Positions 7,655-17,600 of a stretch of DNA of 64,000 nt are shown one piece after another (the stretch's first letter is position 1; each line of letters starts with the position of its first letter). The translations under genes were made by a program, and so were the position numbers. A model generated the notes under the pieces. That model ran no database searches. It was not told the DNA's origin and saw nothing but the letters and a program-made list of their open reading frames with translations. Origin of the DNA: CAIVVT01 sp052145115 (lineage in GTDB: Bacteria; Acidobacteriota; Terriglobia; Bryobacterales; Bryobacteraceae); contig JBKQPG010000045.1 in NCBI GenBank assembly GCA_052145115.1, forward strand, positions 24,722 to 88,721. The letters run 5' to 3'.

Positions 7655-8137
7655 CTAGGAGTTTTTCTTGAAGATGGCGATGGCTTCAATTTCGACCAGC
7701 AGGTCGGGACGGCACAGGATGGCCTGAATGCCGGTCGAGGCGGGCAGCGGATCGAGACCCTGCTCCTGGAAAAAGACGGTCCGCTCCTCATTGAAGGCGG
7801 CGTAGTCGCGGTCGATGTCGCGCAGATAACAAGTGGTCCGGACGACGTCCTTCCAGGTGGCGCCTTCGCTCTCTAGCAACCCCGTGATGTTCAAGTAAGT
7901 CCGGCGCTGTTGGGCCCGGAAGTCGCCGACATGGACCGTGTGGCCCTGATCGTCAATGCTCGCAGTGCCCGAAATGAGCAGCACGACAACATCCCCGAAC
8001 TCGAGCCTTAAGGCCCGGGAGAACGAACTGGGCTGGGCGTACTCGAACGCCTCGTTCAGCACGTTAAGGTTAGTAACCTTCTTTTTCTCAATGGATTGGA
8101 TGCTGGCGTCGGCGCCCGAAGTTCTTTCGTGGTGCAT
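7655..8137 (-). CDS. RidA/YjgF family protein with N-terminal extension
   Basis: This 160-aa member of the RidA superfamily belongs to a family of trimeric enamine/imine deaminases that clear reactive intermediates of PLP enzymes. The C-terminal part shows the typical DVVRTTCYLRDI..Y..FN segment and the LVEIEAIAIF end with the conserved Glu. In canonical RidA an Arg precedes the CRPDLL-like block; here STGIQAILCRPDLL suggests a divergent subgroup. About 30 N-terminal residues precede the family domain. It is divergent from rfbC across a 203-bp gap in which I see no further feature. Confidence 0.82.
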   Translation of the reverse strand: MHHERTSGADASIQSIEKKKVTNLNVLNEAFEYAQPSSFSRALRLEFGDVVVLLISGTASIDDQGHTVHVGDFRAQQRRTYLNITGLLESEGATWKDVVRTTCYLRDIDRDYAAFNEERTVFFQEQGLDPLPASTGIQAILCRPDLLVEIEAIAIFKKNS

Positions 8138-8340
8138 AAGGATTCAACTCGCGACTGCGTACGGCGGCTAACCTCTGCCATCTATATTAGCGTGTCTGAA
8201 AGACCGGCGCAGGGCGAGGCCGGCGTGCCGCAGACCGACCCCGCGGCGGGCGCGTCGGGCGTCTCGTTCAGTGGCCACCGGATCTGTTATTATGGGCGAG
8301 ACTTGGCCTCCGCCCGTCTTTCTTCAGGCCTGCGTTCGCT

Positions 8341-8916
8341 ATGCCAATCAAGATTGAAACAACCGAAATCAATGGCGTTCACGTGATTACGCCGGATGCG
8401 TTTCAGGACCAGCGTGGATTCTTCCTGGAGAGCTTTCGCGAGGATGTCTTCGGCCAGCATGGGCTGCCCACGGCATTCGTTCAGGACAACCATTCCGGGT
8501 CCGTGAAAGGGGTCCTGCGGGGGTTGCACTTTCAGTGGGAGCCGCCCATGGCGAAGCTCATGCGGGTGACGCGGGGCAGCGCCTTTCTGGTGGCCGTGGA
8601 CATTCGCAAGGGATCGCCCACGCTGGGGCGATGGTTTGGAGCGGAGGCCTCGGCCGAGAATCGCATCCAGGTTTATGCACCGGCTGGCTTCGCGCGCGGA
8701 TTCTGCGTCCTGTCGGACTACGCCGAGGTGCAATACAAGTGCACCGGCCTGTACAACAACCGCTGCGAATCCGGGATCCGCTGGAACGATCCCCAGATCG
8801 GCATCCGCTGGCCGGTCAGCGAGCCGATCATCTCAAAAAAGGACGAAGTGGCTCAGACGCTGGCCGAATGGCTGGCGCGGCCGGAGTCGGAGACCTTCGT
8901 CTACTCCAGCCAATAG
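8341..8916 (+). CDS. rfbC: dTDP-4-dehydrorhamnose 3,5-epimerase-like protein
   Basis: This 191-aa cupin epimerase of nucleotide-sugar biosynthesis has the active-site His in GVLRGLHFQ, Tyr residues in VQYKCTGLYN, and the closing IRWNDPQIGIRWPV block. The second His of the usual AHGF motif is Arg here (FARGF), seen in some family members and possibly marking a different sugar. The other rhamnose genes (rmlA, B, D) are not in the window. Its stop is 99 bp upstream of the HAD gene on the same strand, so it may head a four-gene sugar operon. There is no clear Shine-Dalgarno. Confidence 0.87.
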   Translation: MPIKIETTEINGVHVITPDAFQDQRGFFLESFREDVFGQHGLPTAFVQDNHSGSVKGVLRGLHFQWEPPMAKLMRVTRGSAFLVAVDIRKGSPTLGRWFGAEASAENRIQVYAPAGFARGFCVLSDYAEVQYKCTGLYNNRCESGIRWNDPQIGIRWPVSEPIISKKDEVAQTLAEWLARPESETFVYSSQ

Positions 8917-9015
8917 CGGTTGGAACCGGCCCGCGGGCGGCGCCCCGGCGTCGGCTGACCGTGGCGCGGGATGCCGGGCCGAAGGCCGCGGTCTTTTACG
9001 GGAGAATGCAAGGAG

Positions 9016-9867
9016 ATGACTCAAGGAGACGCATTGAAAACCCCATCCGCCGCCAGCTCAGCCATCGAGACCCTCAACCCGCGCGCCAGCGCCGCGGCGG
9101 CGAAGGTGGTCCTGTTCGATTTCGACGGGACGCTGTCGCTGCTGCGGGCCGGCTGGGCGGGCGTTATGACGCCGCTGATGGTGGAGGAGCTGGCGCGGCT
9201 GAAGACCGGCGAGACGGAGCAGCAGCTTCATTCCACCGTCCGTGAGTTCGTCGGCCATCTGACCGGCAAGCAGACCATCTACCAAATGATCGAGCTGGCC
9301 CGCCAGGTGGAGCTGCGCGGCGGCCGGCCCGAGGAACCGCTGGTCTACAAGCGGCGCTATCTTGAACGGCTGCAGGCCCGCATCGCGCACCGCATCGAAG
9401 CGTTGCGCGAGCGCCGGGCCGCGCCGGAGAAGTACCTGGTGCCGGGATCGATCGAGCTCCTGACGGCGCTGCGCGAGCGCGGGTTGCGACTGTACCTGGC
9501 CAGTGGAACCGACGAACCATACATGCGCGAGGAAGCCGACCTGCTGGGCGTGACGCCGTATTTCGACGGCGGCGTCTACGGCGCGCTGGACGACTACAAG
9601 AGTTTCTCGAAGCAAATCCTGATCCGGCGGATTCTAGAGCGCTCCGAATGCCACGGCGCGGAGATCCTCGGCTTCGGCGACGGCTATGTGGAGATCGAAA
9701 ACGTGAAGGCCGTGGGCGGAGTGGCCGTGGGCGTGGCCACGGATGAGCTGGAGTGCCTGCGCGTGGAACCGTGGAAGCGCGATCGGCTGGCCCGCGCCGG
9801 CGCCGACCTGATCATCGCCAATTATCTCTGCCACGAACAACTTCTCGCCACTCTGTTTTCCCAATGA
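9016..9867 (+). CDS. HAD-superfamily phosphatase
   Basis: This 283-aa phosphohydrolase has motif I in VLFDFDGTLS, motif II in LYLASGTDE, a motif III Lys near FSKQILIRR and motif IV in GFGDGYVEIE. A large helical cap lies between motifs I and II. Two starts are possible: ATG 9016 (AAGGAG directly adjacent) and TTG 9034, which has AAGGAG at the better 5-bp spacing. The stop overlaps the next start as ATGA. With the downstream DHS-like protein and PfkB kinase it forms a tightly coupled trio that probably builds or salvages a phosphorylated sugar. The substrate is unknown. Confidence 0.85.
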   Translation: MTQGDALKTPSAASSAIETLNPRASAAAAKVVLFDFDGTLSLLRAGWAGVMTPLMVEELARLKTGETEQQLHSTVREFVGHLTGKQTIYQMIELARQVELRGGRPEEPLVYKRRYLERLQARIAHRIEALRERRAAPEKYLVPGSIELLTALRERGLRLYLASGTDEPYMREEADLLGVTPYFDGGVYGALDDYKSFSKQILIRRILERSECHGAEILGFGDGYVEIENVKAVGGVAVGVATDELECLRVEPWKRDRLARAGADLIIANYLCHEQLLATLFSQ

Positions 9868-10826
9868 ACTCGAAATACACCCCATTTGACCGCCGCAGGC
9901 TGCGCCTGAAGCCGCTCGCGGAGCGAGTGCACGACCTGCAGACCAGCCACTGGATGAAGCTGGACGACCCCGCGCCGCCGTTCGAACATCCCGACCTGGC
10001 GAGGGTGGCGCAGCATCTCAAACAAGCGCAGCAGCGTGGCGCGGCGCGCATCCTGATGATGGGCGCGCATGTGCTGAAGGCCGGCTTGAACCGCTACGTG
10101 ATCGACCTGCTGGAGCGCGGCGTGCTGACTCACATCGCCCTGAACGGCGCGGGCATGATCCACGACTTCGAGCTCGCTCTGATCGGCGCAACCACGGAGA
10201 GCGTGGCGCGCTACATCCGCAGCGGCGAGTTCGGGCTGTGGAAGGAAACGGGCCTGCTCAACGATTGGACCCGTGACGCCGGAGAGCTGGGGCTGGGCGA
10301 GGCCGTGGGGCAGCGCATCGAGGCCAGCGACTATCCGTATCGCGAGCTGAGCATTCTGGCCGCCGCCTACCGCTGCTCCGTGCCGGCGACCATTCACGTC
10401 GGCATCGGTTATGACATTATCCATGAGCATCCGAACTGCGACGGCGCGGCTCTGGGCGCGGCGAGTTATCGCGATTTCCTGGTCTTCGCGCGCTCGGTCG
10501 AAAACCTCGAAGGCGGCGTGATGCTGAGTTTCGGATCGGCGATTATGGCGCCGGAAGTCTATCTTAAGGCGCTGGCCATGGCGCGCAACGTGGCGCATCA
10601 GGAAGGACGCGAGATCCGCCGCTTCACCACCGCCGTCTTCGACCTGGTGCCGATCGAAGGCGATATTCACCGCGAGATGCCGAAAACGGAAGCGGCCTAC
10701 TACTTCCGGCCGCGCAAGACGATTCTGATTCGCACGGTGGCCGACGGCGGACAGAGCTTCTACTTCTGCGGCGATCACCGCGCCACCTTCCCCGCCCTGT
10801 GGCGCGCGCTGGGAGAACGGGTTTGA
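9864..10826 (+). CDS. Deoxyhypusine synthase-like (NAD-binding fold) conserved protein
   Basis: This 320-aa cytoplasmic protein has segments reminiscent of deoxyhypusine-synthase-type Rossmann proteins: HIALNGAGMIHDFELALIG, TIHVGIGYDIIHEHPNCDG and LSFGSAIMAPEVYLKALAMARN. I cannot identify the active-site lysine of true DHS, and bacteria normally lack eIF5A, so a hypusine role is unlikely. Start ATG 9864 overlaps the HAD stop by 4 bp, and the TGA overlaps the TTG start of the PfkB gene, so all three should be made in step. I infer an NAD-dependent step on a sugar phosphate or amine in the same pathway. Confidence 0.55.
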   Translation: MNSKYTPFDRRRLRLKPLAERVHDLQTSHWMKLDDPAPPFEHPDLARVAQHLKQAQQRGAARILMMGAHVLKAGLNRYVIDLLERGVLTHIALNGAGMIHDFELALIGATTESVARYIRSGEFGLWKETGLLNDWTRDAGELGLGEAVGQRIEASDYPYRELSILAAAYRCSVPATIHVGIGYDIIHEHPNCDGAALGAASYRDFLVFARSVENLEGGVMLSFGSAIMAPEVYLKALAMARNVAHQEGREIRRFTTAVFDLVPIEGDIHREMPKTEAAYYFRPRKTILIRTVADGGQSFYFCGDHRATFPALWRALGERV

Positions 10827-11821
10827 ACATCGACGAAATCCTGGCGGGCATTCCGGCACTCTCGGCGCTGGTGGTGGGCGATGTGTGCCTCGATCGCTGG
10901 TGCCGCTACGACCCCACGCTGGCCGAGCCTTCGCGCGAGACCGGCATCCCGCGCATTGCTGTCACTGAAGTAGAATGCACGCCCGGCGGCGGCGGGACGG
11001 TGGCGGCGAACCTGCGCGCCCTGGGAACGGGCCGCATCGCCGTGCTGGGGGTCCTGGGCGACGACGGACACGCGCACGAGCTGCGCCGCGCACTCGAGCA
11101 GCGCGGCATTGACGCTGCGGCGCTAGTGACCTCGGCGGACGTGCAGACCTTCACTTATACGAAGCTGATCAACCAGCTCACGAGCGTCGAGGACCTGCCG
11201 CGCGTCGACTTCGTAAACGCCCGCGACCTGCCGGAAGCCGTGCAAAGCGCGGTGGTCGAGCGTTTCCGCTCGCTCGCCATGCAGTTCGACGTGATCATCG
11301 TCTCTGATCAGGCGGAGCTGGATCGTGGTGGCGTGGTGACCGCGGCGCTCCGGCAGGCCATCACGGAATTCGCTGAGAAGCATCCACAAACCATCGTGTG
11401 GGTGGACTCGCGCACCCGCGGCGAACAGTTCCGCGGCGTGCTCGTGAAACTGAATGAAGAGGAAGCCAGGCAGGCCTGCGCCAAGCTGGGCGCCGGCGCC
11501 GGCCCGGAGGCGCTGCGTCGCCACATTGGCTACCAGACGCTGCTGCTGACGCGTGGCCCCGCCGGGTGCGTCGTTGTGACCGCGGAAGGCGAGAACCTGG
11601 TTCCAGCGCGCCGCATCGAGAAGCCAGTCGACATCTGCGGCGCCGGCGACGCCTTCAACGCCGGAGCGTCGCTGGCTCTGAGGCTGACCCGCGATCCGAT
11701 CACGGCGGCTCGCTTCGGCAACCTGGTCGCCTCCATCACCATCATGAAGCCCGGCACCGGCACGGCCTCGCGGGGAGAGGTTCGCCGGCAGGCCGCGGAC
11801 GCGGATTTCCTGACGGCCTGA
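10823..11821 (+). CDS. PfkB-family carbohydrate kinase, HldE N-domain-like
   Basis: This 332-aa sugar kinase resembles the heptose-7-phosphate kinase domain of HldE/RfaE: VVGDVCLDRW at the N-terminus, GGGGTVAANLRALG for the sugar-binding glycines, and PVDICGAGDAFNAGASL with the catalytic Asp and anion hole. There is no nucleotidyltransferase domain. I choose TTG 10823, which overlaps the previous TGA as TTGA and has GGGAG upstream; a GTG at 10799 would extend the overlap. As third gene of the HAD/DHS-like/PfkB operon it may phosphorylate the sugar that the HAD enzyme later dephosphorylates. Confidence 0.85.
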   Translation: MNIDEILAGIPALSALVVGDVCLDRWCRYDPTLAEPSRETGIPRIAVTEVECTPGGGGTVAANLRALGTGRIAVLGVLGDDGHAHELRRALEQRGIDAAALVTSADVQTFTYTKLINQLTSVEDLPRVDFVNARDLPEAVQSAVVERFRSLAMQFDVIIVSDQAELDRGGVVTAALRQAITEFAEKHPQTIVWVDSRTRGEQFRGVLVKLNEEEARQACAKLGAGAGPEALRRHIGYQTLLLTRGPAGCVVVTAEGENLVPARRIEKPVDICGAGDAFNAGASLALRLTRDPITAARFGNLVASITIMKPGTGTASRGEVRRQAADADFLTA

Positions 11822-11918
11822 ATCGTGGGATGCAGCCGGGGGCTGAATCCGCCACGGCGCGCGGCCGCTGCACGTCCACCCACAGGGGAAGTTTCGGAGA
11901 TAGAATGACGCCATGCGT

Positions 11919-11946
11919 TGGGACGCCTAGAATCCCGCGCGTCCCA
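11919..11946 (+). promoter_or_regulatory. Hairpin just upstream of a ribosome binding site
   Basis: TGGGACGC and GCGTCCCA pair perfectly around a 12-nt loop, ending 5 bp before the GGAGG that serves the GTG start at 11961. It could modulate translation of the oxidoreductase gene or end the upstream transcript. Confidence 0.4.
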
Positions 11947-11960
11947 GCATGGAGGTTTAC

Positions 11961-13154
11961 GTGCGCGAAACGAATCGAAGAGAGTTCTTCAAGGGCATGA
12001 CGACTCAGGCTGCGGCCCTCGCCGCGGCGCCGCTGTTTGTGCCCCGGAGCGCGTTCGGCGCCAACGACCGGATGACCTACGGCGTCATCGCCGCGGGCGG
12101 CCGCGGCCGGTACCTGAACAAGAAGTTCCAATTGGCGGGCTGCCAGCCGGTGGCGATGTGCGATGTCTACGAGCCGAATCTGGAAGCCGCGTTGAAGGAC
12201 GCGCCCGACGCGAAAGGGTATGTGGATTACCACGAGTTGCTGGCGCAGCCCGGCATCGACTTCATCGTGACCGCCGGGCCCGATCATCATCACATGCCGA
12301 TGTTGTTCGCCTCGCTGGATGCGAAGAAGGACGTTTACGCGGAAAAGCCGTTTTCGATCTCGCTGGCGCAAAGCGAGCAGATGAAGAATTACGTCAACAG
12401 CAAGTCGCAGGTGGTCCAGATCGGGCACCAGCGCCGCAGTTCGCCGATGGTCCGCAAGGCGGAGGAAGCGATTGATGACGGCATGCTGGGCCGCGTCGTG
12501 CGCGTGAAGGCGGAGTGGAACTGGAACATCGCCGGCCCGCTCGACAACTCGCCGCTGCCGGGCAAGCTCGATTGGGACCGCTTCCTCGGGACCGCGCCCC
12601 AGCGTCCGCTCGAACCCATGCGCTTCCGCGCCTGGCGCCATTTCTGGGACTACGCCGGCGGCAACATGACCGACCAGGGCGCCCACCTGATGGACGTCGT
12701 GCTGCGGTTGATGAAGTCTCCACCGCCGAAGTCCGCCGTCTGTCAGGGATTCGTCGCTAAAACGACGGGCTGCGAGGACGCCGACGTCTTCACGGCCTCG
12801 TTCGAGTTCGATAAGTTCATGGCCGACTGGTCGTTGAACTACTGCAATTCTTACAACGACGGATGGTCGATCTCGTTCTACGGCGATGCCGGCACGCTGA
12901 TCATGAATGACGACGGTTTCATGATCTATGGCGAGCCGTGGAATCCGAAGAAGGAACCGCTGATGACTTACAAGGGCGGCATCCCGGTGGAGACCCACAT
13001 CGCTAACTTCCTGGATTGCATCAAGACCAGAAAGCCAACCAACTGCACGGTCGAAGTGGCTCAGCGGGCCATTGCCGGGCCGCACCTGGCGAACGTCGCT
13101 TTCCGCCAGGGGCGCAAAGCTCGACTGGCGCCGGACCTGTTGACAGTGTCTTAA
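11961..13154 (+). CDS. Tat-exported Gfo/Idh/MocA-family oxidoreductase
   Basis: This 397-aa NAD(P)-dependent oxidoreductase of sugars or inositols has a twin-arginine signal (NRREFFKG, then AAALAAAPLFV). The Rossmann glycines are in GVIAAGGRGR and the family EKP motif is in VYAEKPFS. The C-terminal domain carries NMTDQGAHLMDVV, with the catalytic His. I choose GTG 11961 because GGAGG lies 5-6 bp before it; the upstream ATG 11949 lies immediately after a hairpin and has no Shine-Dalgarno. Exported Gfo/Idh/MocA proteins are common in polysaccharide-degrading soil bacteria. The substrate is unknown. Confidence 0.9.
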   Translation: MRETNRREFFKGMTTQAAALAAAPLFVPRSAFGANDRMTYGVIAAGGRGRYLNKKFQLAGCQPVAMCDVYEPNLEAALKDAPDAKGYVDYHELLAQPGIDFIVTAGPDHHHMPMLFASLDAKKDVYAEKPFSISLAQSEQMKNYVNSKSQVVQIGHQRRSSPMVRKAEEAIDDGMLGRVVRVKAEWNWNIAGPLDNSPLPGKLDWDRFLGTAPQRPLEPMRFRAWRHFWDYAGGNMTDQGAHLMDVVLRLMKSPPPKSAVCQGFVAKTTGCEDADVFTASFEFDKFMADWSLNYCNSYNDGWSISFYGDAGTLIMNDDGFMIYGEPWNPKKEPLMTYKGGIPVETHIANFLDCIKTRKPTNCTVEVAQRAIAGPHLANVAFRQGRKARLAPDLLTVS

Positions 13155-13228
13155 GTGACGTCTTATCCGCTCTCTGATGATCAGTGATCCGGCTGCGCCA
13201 CCGGCTTTTCCAGGAGTACTTTAGTTAG

Positions 13229-14596
13229 ATGCAAACTTCGGGCACCACGGACGGACCATCGGCGCCTCGGCTGCGCCGCGCGCTCACGCTGTGGGATCTG
13301 ATTCTCTACGGCATCATCATCATCCAGCCTACGGCGCCGATGTCGGTCTTCGGCGTCTTGGCCAAGCGCGGCCACGGCCACGTCGCCACCACCATCCTGA
13401 TCGCCATGTCGGCGATGCTTTTCACCGCCATCAGTTACGGGCGGATGGCGCGCGCCTATCCCAGCGCTGGCTCGGCCTTCACATACGTCGGGCAGGAGAT
13501 CAATCCGGCTTTGGGCTACATCACCGGCTGGAGCATGGTCATGGACTACATGCTCAATCCGATGATCTGCGTCATCTGGATCAGCCAGCAGGCCAACGTC
13601 TTCGTCCCTGGCATTCCCTACTGGACCTGGGCCGTGTTCTGGGCACTGCTGTGCACGGGCCTGAATGTCCTCGGCATCCGCGCCTCGGCCCGTATCAACA
13701 CCGGCCTCGCCGCAGGCATGGGAGTGGTGGTCGTGGTGTTCTTCGCGGCCGCGGCGCGCTTCATCTTTCACGGCGCGCACAGCGGCATGGCGTTTTGGAC
13801 GCGGCCCCTTTACGATCCCGCCACGTTCGATGTCGGCACGGTTCTGGGCGGTACTTCGATCGCCGTGCTGACCTACATAGGATTCGACGGTATCTCGACG
13901 TTGTCGGAAGAAGTGGAGAACCCGCGCCGCAACATCTTATGGGCGACGGTCCTCTCTTGCGTGGTCATCGGCTTCCTGTCCGCCCTGGAGGTGTATGCCG
14001 CGCAATTAGTGAACCCGACGCCCGATTTGAGTACCGAAGCTATGGTGGACACGGCCTTTGTCCATGTCGCCGCGCAGGCCTGGGCGCCGCTGCTGGGAAT
14101 CGTCGGACTGACGTTGGTGGTGGCGAATTTTGGCTCCGGCATGGCCGCCATGCTCGGCGCCGCCCGCCTGCTGTTCGGCATGGGCCGCAGCAACGCTCTG
14201 CCCCGCTCTTTCTTCGGCGCGCTGGACCCCAAAACCCGCGTTCCCCGCAACAACGTTCTATTCGTGGGTGGTTTGACCCTCGCCGGCGCCTTTCTCCTGA
14301 GTTACGATCTGGGCGCGCAGATGCTGAACTTCGGCGCGCTGATCGCATTCATGGGCGTCAATCTCGCGTCTTTCGTGCGCTACTGGGTGAGAGCGGAAAA
14401 GAAGACGCTCGCCAACCTGCTCCCGCCCGTTCTCGGATTCCTCATTTGCCTGCTGTTGTGGCTGAGTTTGAGCCGCACGGCGCAGATCGCCGGTTCTATC
14501 TGGATGCTCGCCGGCATTGCCTTTGGCGCCTGGAAAACACGCGGTTTCCGCGCCGAGTTAGTCAATTTCGACATTCCTTCGGAGGACGAGCCCTGA
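13229..14596 (+). CDS. APC-superfamily amino acid/amine permease
   Basis: This 455-aa membrane transporter has about 12 hydrophobic segments. The first helix region TLWDLILYGIIIIQPTAPM and the conserved GFDGISTLSEEVENPRRN stretch between helices 6 and 7 are typical of APC amino acid transporters, closest in look to putrescine/polyamine or aromatic amino acid importers. It follows the Gfo/Idh/MocA gene by 74 bp on the same strand with AGGAG about 12 bp before the ATG. The substrate cannot be deduced. Confidence 0.88.
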   Translation: MQTSGTTDGPSAPRLRRALTLWDLILYGIIIIQPTAPMSVFGVLAKRGHGHVATTILIAMSAMLFTAISYGRMARAYPSAGSAFTYVGQEINPALGYITGWSMVMDYMLNPMICVIWISQQANVFVPGIPYWTWAVFWALLCTGLNVLGIRASARINTGLAAGMGVVVVVFFAAAARFIFHGAHSGMAFWTRPLYDPATFDVGTVLGGTSIAVLTYIGFDGISTLSEEVENPRRNILWATVLSCVVIGFLSALEVYAAQLVNPTPDLSTEAMVDTAFVHVAAQAWAPLLGIVGLTLVVANFGSGMAAMLGAARLLFGMGRSNALPRSFFGALDPKTRVPRNNVLFVGGLTLAGAFLLSYDLGAQMLNFGALIAFMGVNLASFVRYWVRAEKKTLANLLPPVLGFLICLLLWLSLSRTAQIAGSIWMLAGIAFGAWKTRGFRAELVNFDIPSEDEP

Positions 14597-14680
14597 GCAC
14601 GTTTCTTCGACACTCTGGGTCCCAGGCTATTACTCGTTGCTTTGTATCGCCAGTTACTCGTGAGTGGCTGGCCGGGGCAT

Positions 14681-17600
14681 CTATTGCCACGCGACCGGCC
14701 CGCTGATCTTTACTGCGCCGCTGACTGTAGTTCCCAGCGTCGCCGTCCCGCCCTGCGTCGCAAAGCTCAGGACGCCATTGGCCGACGCCGCTGTTGCTCC
14801 CGAGCTACCCGAACTCGAAATAGTCACAGATCCAGCCGTGCTCGTATTCACATAGTAAGTAGTGTTGGGTACAAGCCCTGCTAAGTAGTGATTTACTGCT
14901 CCCGCCCCTTGCGCGAAGCTATAGGTGATCGGCAGGATGGGTAGCGGCGGTGTACAGGTGTTATTAAGGCAATTACCCGCCGCGATCTGTGCGTTCTGGA
15001 ACCCCGCGACCATGGTAGTTCCAACCTGCACCACGTCGGCGTTATTGGCCGCCAGCGGAGTGAGTGCGGCAGTGTCCACTGCGCTCAGGCTGGCATCGAC
15101 TACCGTGAGCCAGTTCTGTGAGTCGCTCGACACTCCCGAGCCAGAGCACCAGGAGGAATTGGTCGTGCAGTTGCGCGGATCGTAGACCGCCAGTTGGTAG
15201 ATGATGCCCGCGCCAGTGGTGGAACTGTTCGTCGTCAGCACGATGTCCTGGAGCGCGGCCGTCGCGTTGGCGGGCTTGATGGCGGTGATCGCGCCGTTGA
15301 ACTTCTGCACGCTGCCCCCTGCGCCCATCGCGCCGCAGGCGCTCGAGCCATTCAGGGTGAACGTGGTCAGGCCGCTGCTGTTCGACGGCACCGTTACCAC
15401 CCAGTTGCCGTTCAGGGCCGTGCACGGCGAACTCACGCCGCTGATGTTCACGGCGAAGTTGGTATTCAGGTAGTGATTGGTCGAGGTCGTGATCGTGACC
15501 GGCGTCGTGTTGGATATGGACGCGATACTGACAGCGGGCGCTTCGACGTACCATTGCCGCGTCCCGGCTGCCTGCTGGCTGCTGGTTGTCACCTCGACCG
15601 GCTTCGCTCCTGTCTTCCAGGGCATGGCGTGACCACCCCACAGGTTGCCAGTGGCCGTTCCTCCCGAGCAAGATGCCGCGCCGGTCGCGCCGGTGCCATT
15701 CAGCGCCAGGTTGTTGCTGTCAAGGCTGGTCACGATGTAGGTTCCATTCAGCGCCGAGGCACAACCTGTCACCGTAATCTGCGCTCCGCTGTGGAACGTG
15801 TGGCCGCCGCTGAAGGTCAGGATGACCGGCGTGGACGACGTGCCGTCGGTGGAGCTTGTGATCGAGGCCATCTGCGAGTTCAGGTGGTTGCTCAGCAGCC
15901 GGTCATACACCAGGAACAGCTTTGGCATCAGGTACAGCACCTCACGCTGATACCCGGCGATGAGGCCGCTCCACCAACTGGGGCTGGTCGGGTTGCCCCT
16001 GTAGATGGTCTCGATGCCCACGCCTCGCGCGTAAGCGTAGTTCGTTGTGGATTCCAGCAGATCGATGCGCGCCGGATGCCCGCCCGCCACGCCGATATTG
16101 CCCTGGTGGTAGAAGGTGCCGTTGTAGTGGCATTGGCCGCCCTGGATCGTCTGAGTGCCCGATCCAGCCGTGGCAAATGTCAGCGCGGTGCCAGTCGAAG
16201 CATAGCCACTCACGGCGCGCACCGTCGGAGCTTTATACACGCCGAACGTCGCGCAGTTGGCTCCGCAGCCCGTCGCGTTCCAATTGATGATGATGTACAG
16301 GTTGATATTCGGGCTGGCAGGATTCCAGCCGCGCTGCACGCTCTCCGTGGTGCCGGAACTGCCCGACAGGTAATAAGTCGGCGCCGTTCCCGTCGTCCCC
16401 CAACTCAGCAGCACAGGCGTGCCGTTGCCCCATCCGTCCGTGGCGGGTGAAACCAGGTTGACCTGAAGTGTGGCGGATGAGGCCGTGGCCGTGTAAGGTG
16501 TTCCGACCGTCCACGGGGAGCCGCCCGCGGTACAAATCGGGATGCTGCCCGCGCCCGCGAAAAAGTCACCAGGAGAGCCATAGGTCGTGTTCGCGTCCAA
16601 GCCCTCGTAAGCACCAGACGCAATCGACGTGGCGAACACGATGCTGGCTCCACTCGAAACGCCCGTCGTGGCCGTCACCAGCGTCACCGCGCTCGATGTG
16701 ACAGTCAGTATGTGATCGCCGGACGGGATGCCTGTTCCGATGGCGATCATGCCGGGGCTCACGCCCGTCGTGGAGGAGAAGTTCAGCACCGCGCTGCCGG
16801 ACGCGGTCGAGCTGCTGGTCGTCAGCGTCAGCGAATCCACCGTGGCTGTGCCGATAGGCGTTGGCGTCCCGACCATCTGAACGGGCGTGTAGTACGCCGC
16901 CGTCGCGCTGGGCAAGCCCGCACAGGTAGACGCCGCGGCGTACATCGCAGAGCCTGCGCCAGATTGAGTCGGTGGTGCCCAACGGTTGCACTCGTTGGGC
17001 GGGAACACCAGTAAACTATTGCCGCCGCGTATCAGTGTCATCGATCCGGCCCAGTCGACTGGATCGTGGCCGTTGTTGCCGTCGAAGATCGCCGGCCGGT
17101 CGTAGAAGTCGCCATAAACAGCGGTGCTCGTCCAGCCGCTCCGGAAGTAGACGTGGCCGTAACCGCCCGCCGGGTTGTTCAGATTCCCCAGCACCGTCGG
17201 CTCGTTGCTCCAGCTCGTCTGCGTGCCGTTCGGGTTCCAGAACAGGAAGTCGCCGGTGCTCCCCTGCGCTGTGTGCAGCGCCGCCATGAAAGATCGGAAC
17301 TGGTTCGCCAGGGCGGCGTTCTCAACGTCCGCGAGGTACTGAATCGCGTCCGGGACACCCGAGCAATTGGGGCACGGCGGCGTGGAGGGTCCGCCCTGGG
17401 AGCCGCGTTGCAACTGCGACTTGCCCGTCGGCTCCAGGTTGTGCTTGTAATACTCCAGTCCGAGAATCCATGAAAACGGCTGCGTCGGATTGTTCACCAG
17501 GTCGTCGCCCATCGCCGTGAGATTTGAGAGCATCGTGATGGCGATGTCCCGCACTGCGGCTCCCACATAGTTGAAGCTGTCCATCTGGTTGCCGTTCGGC

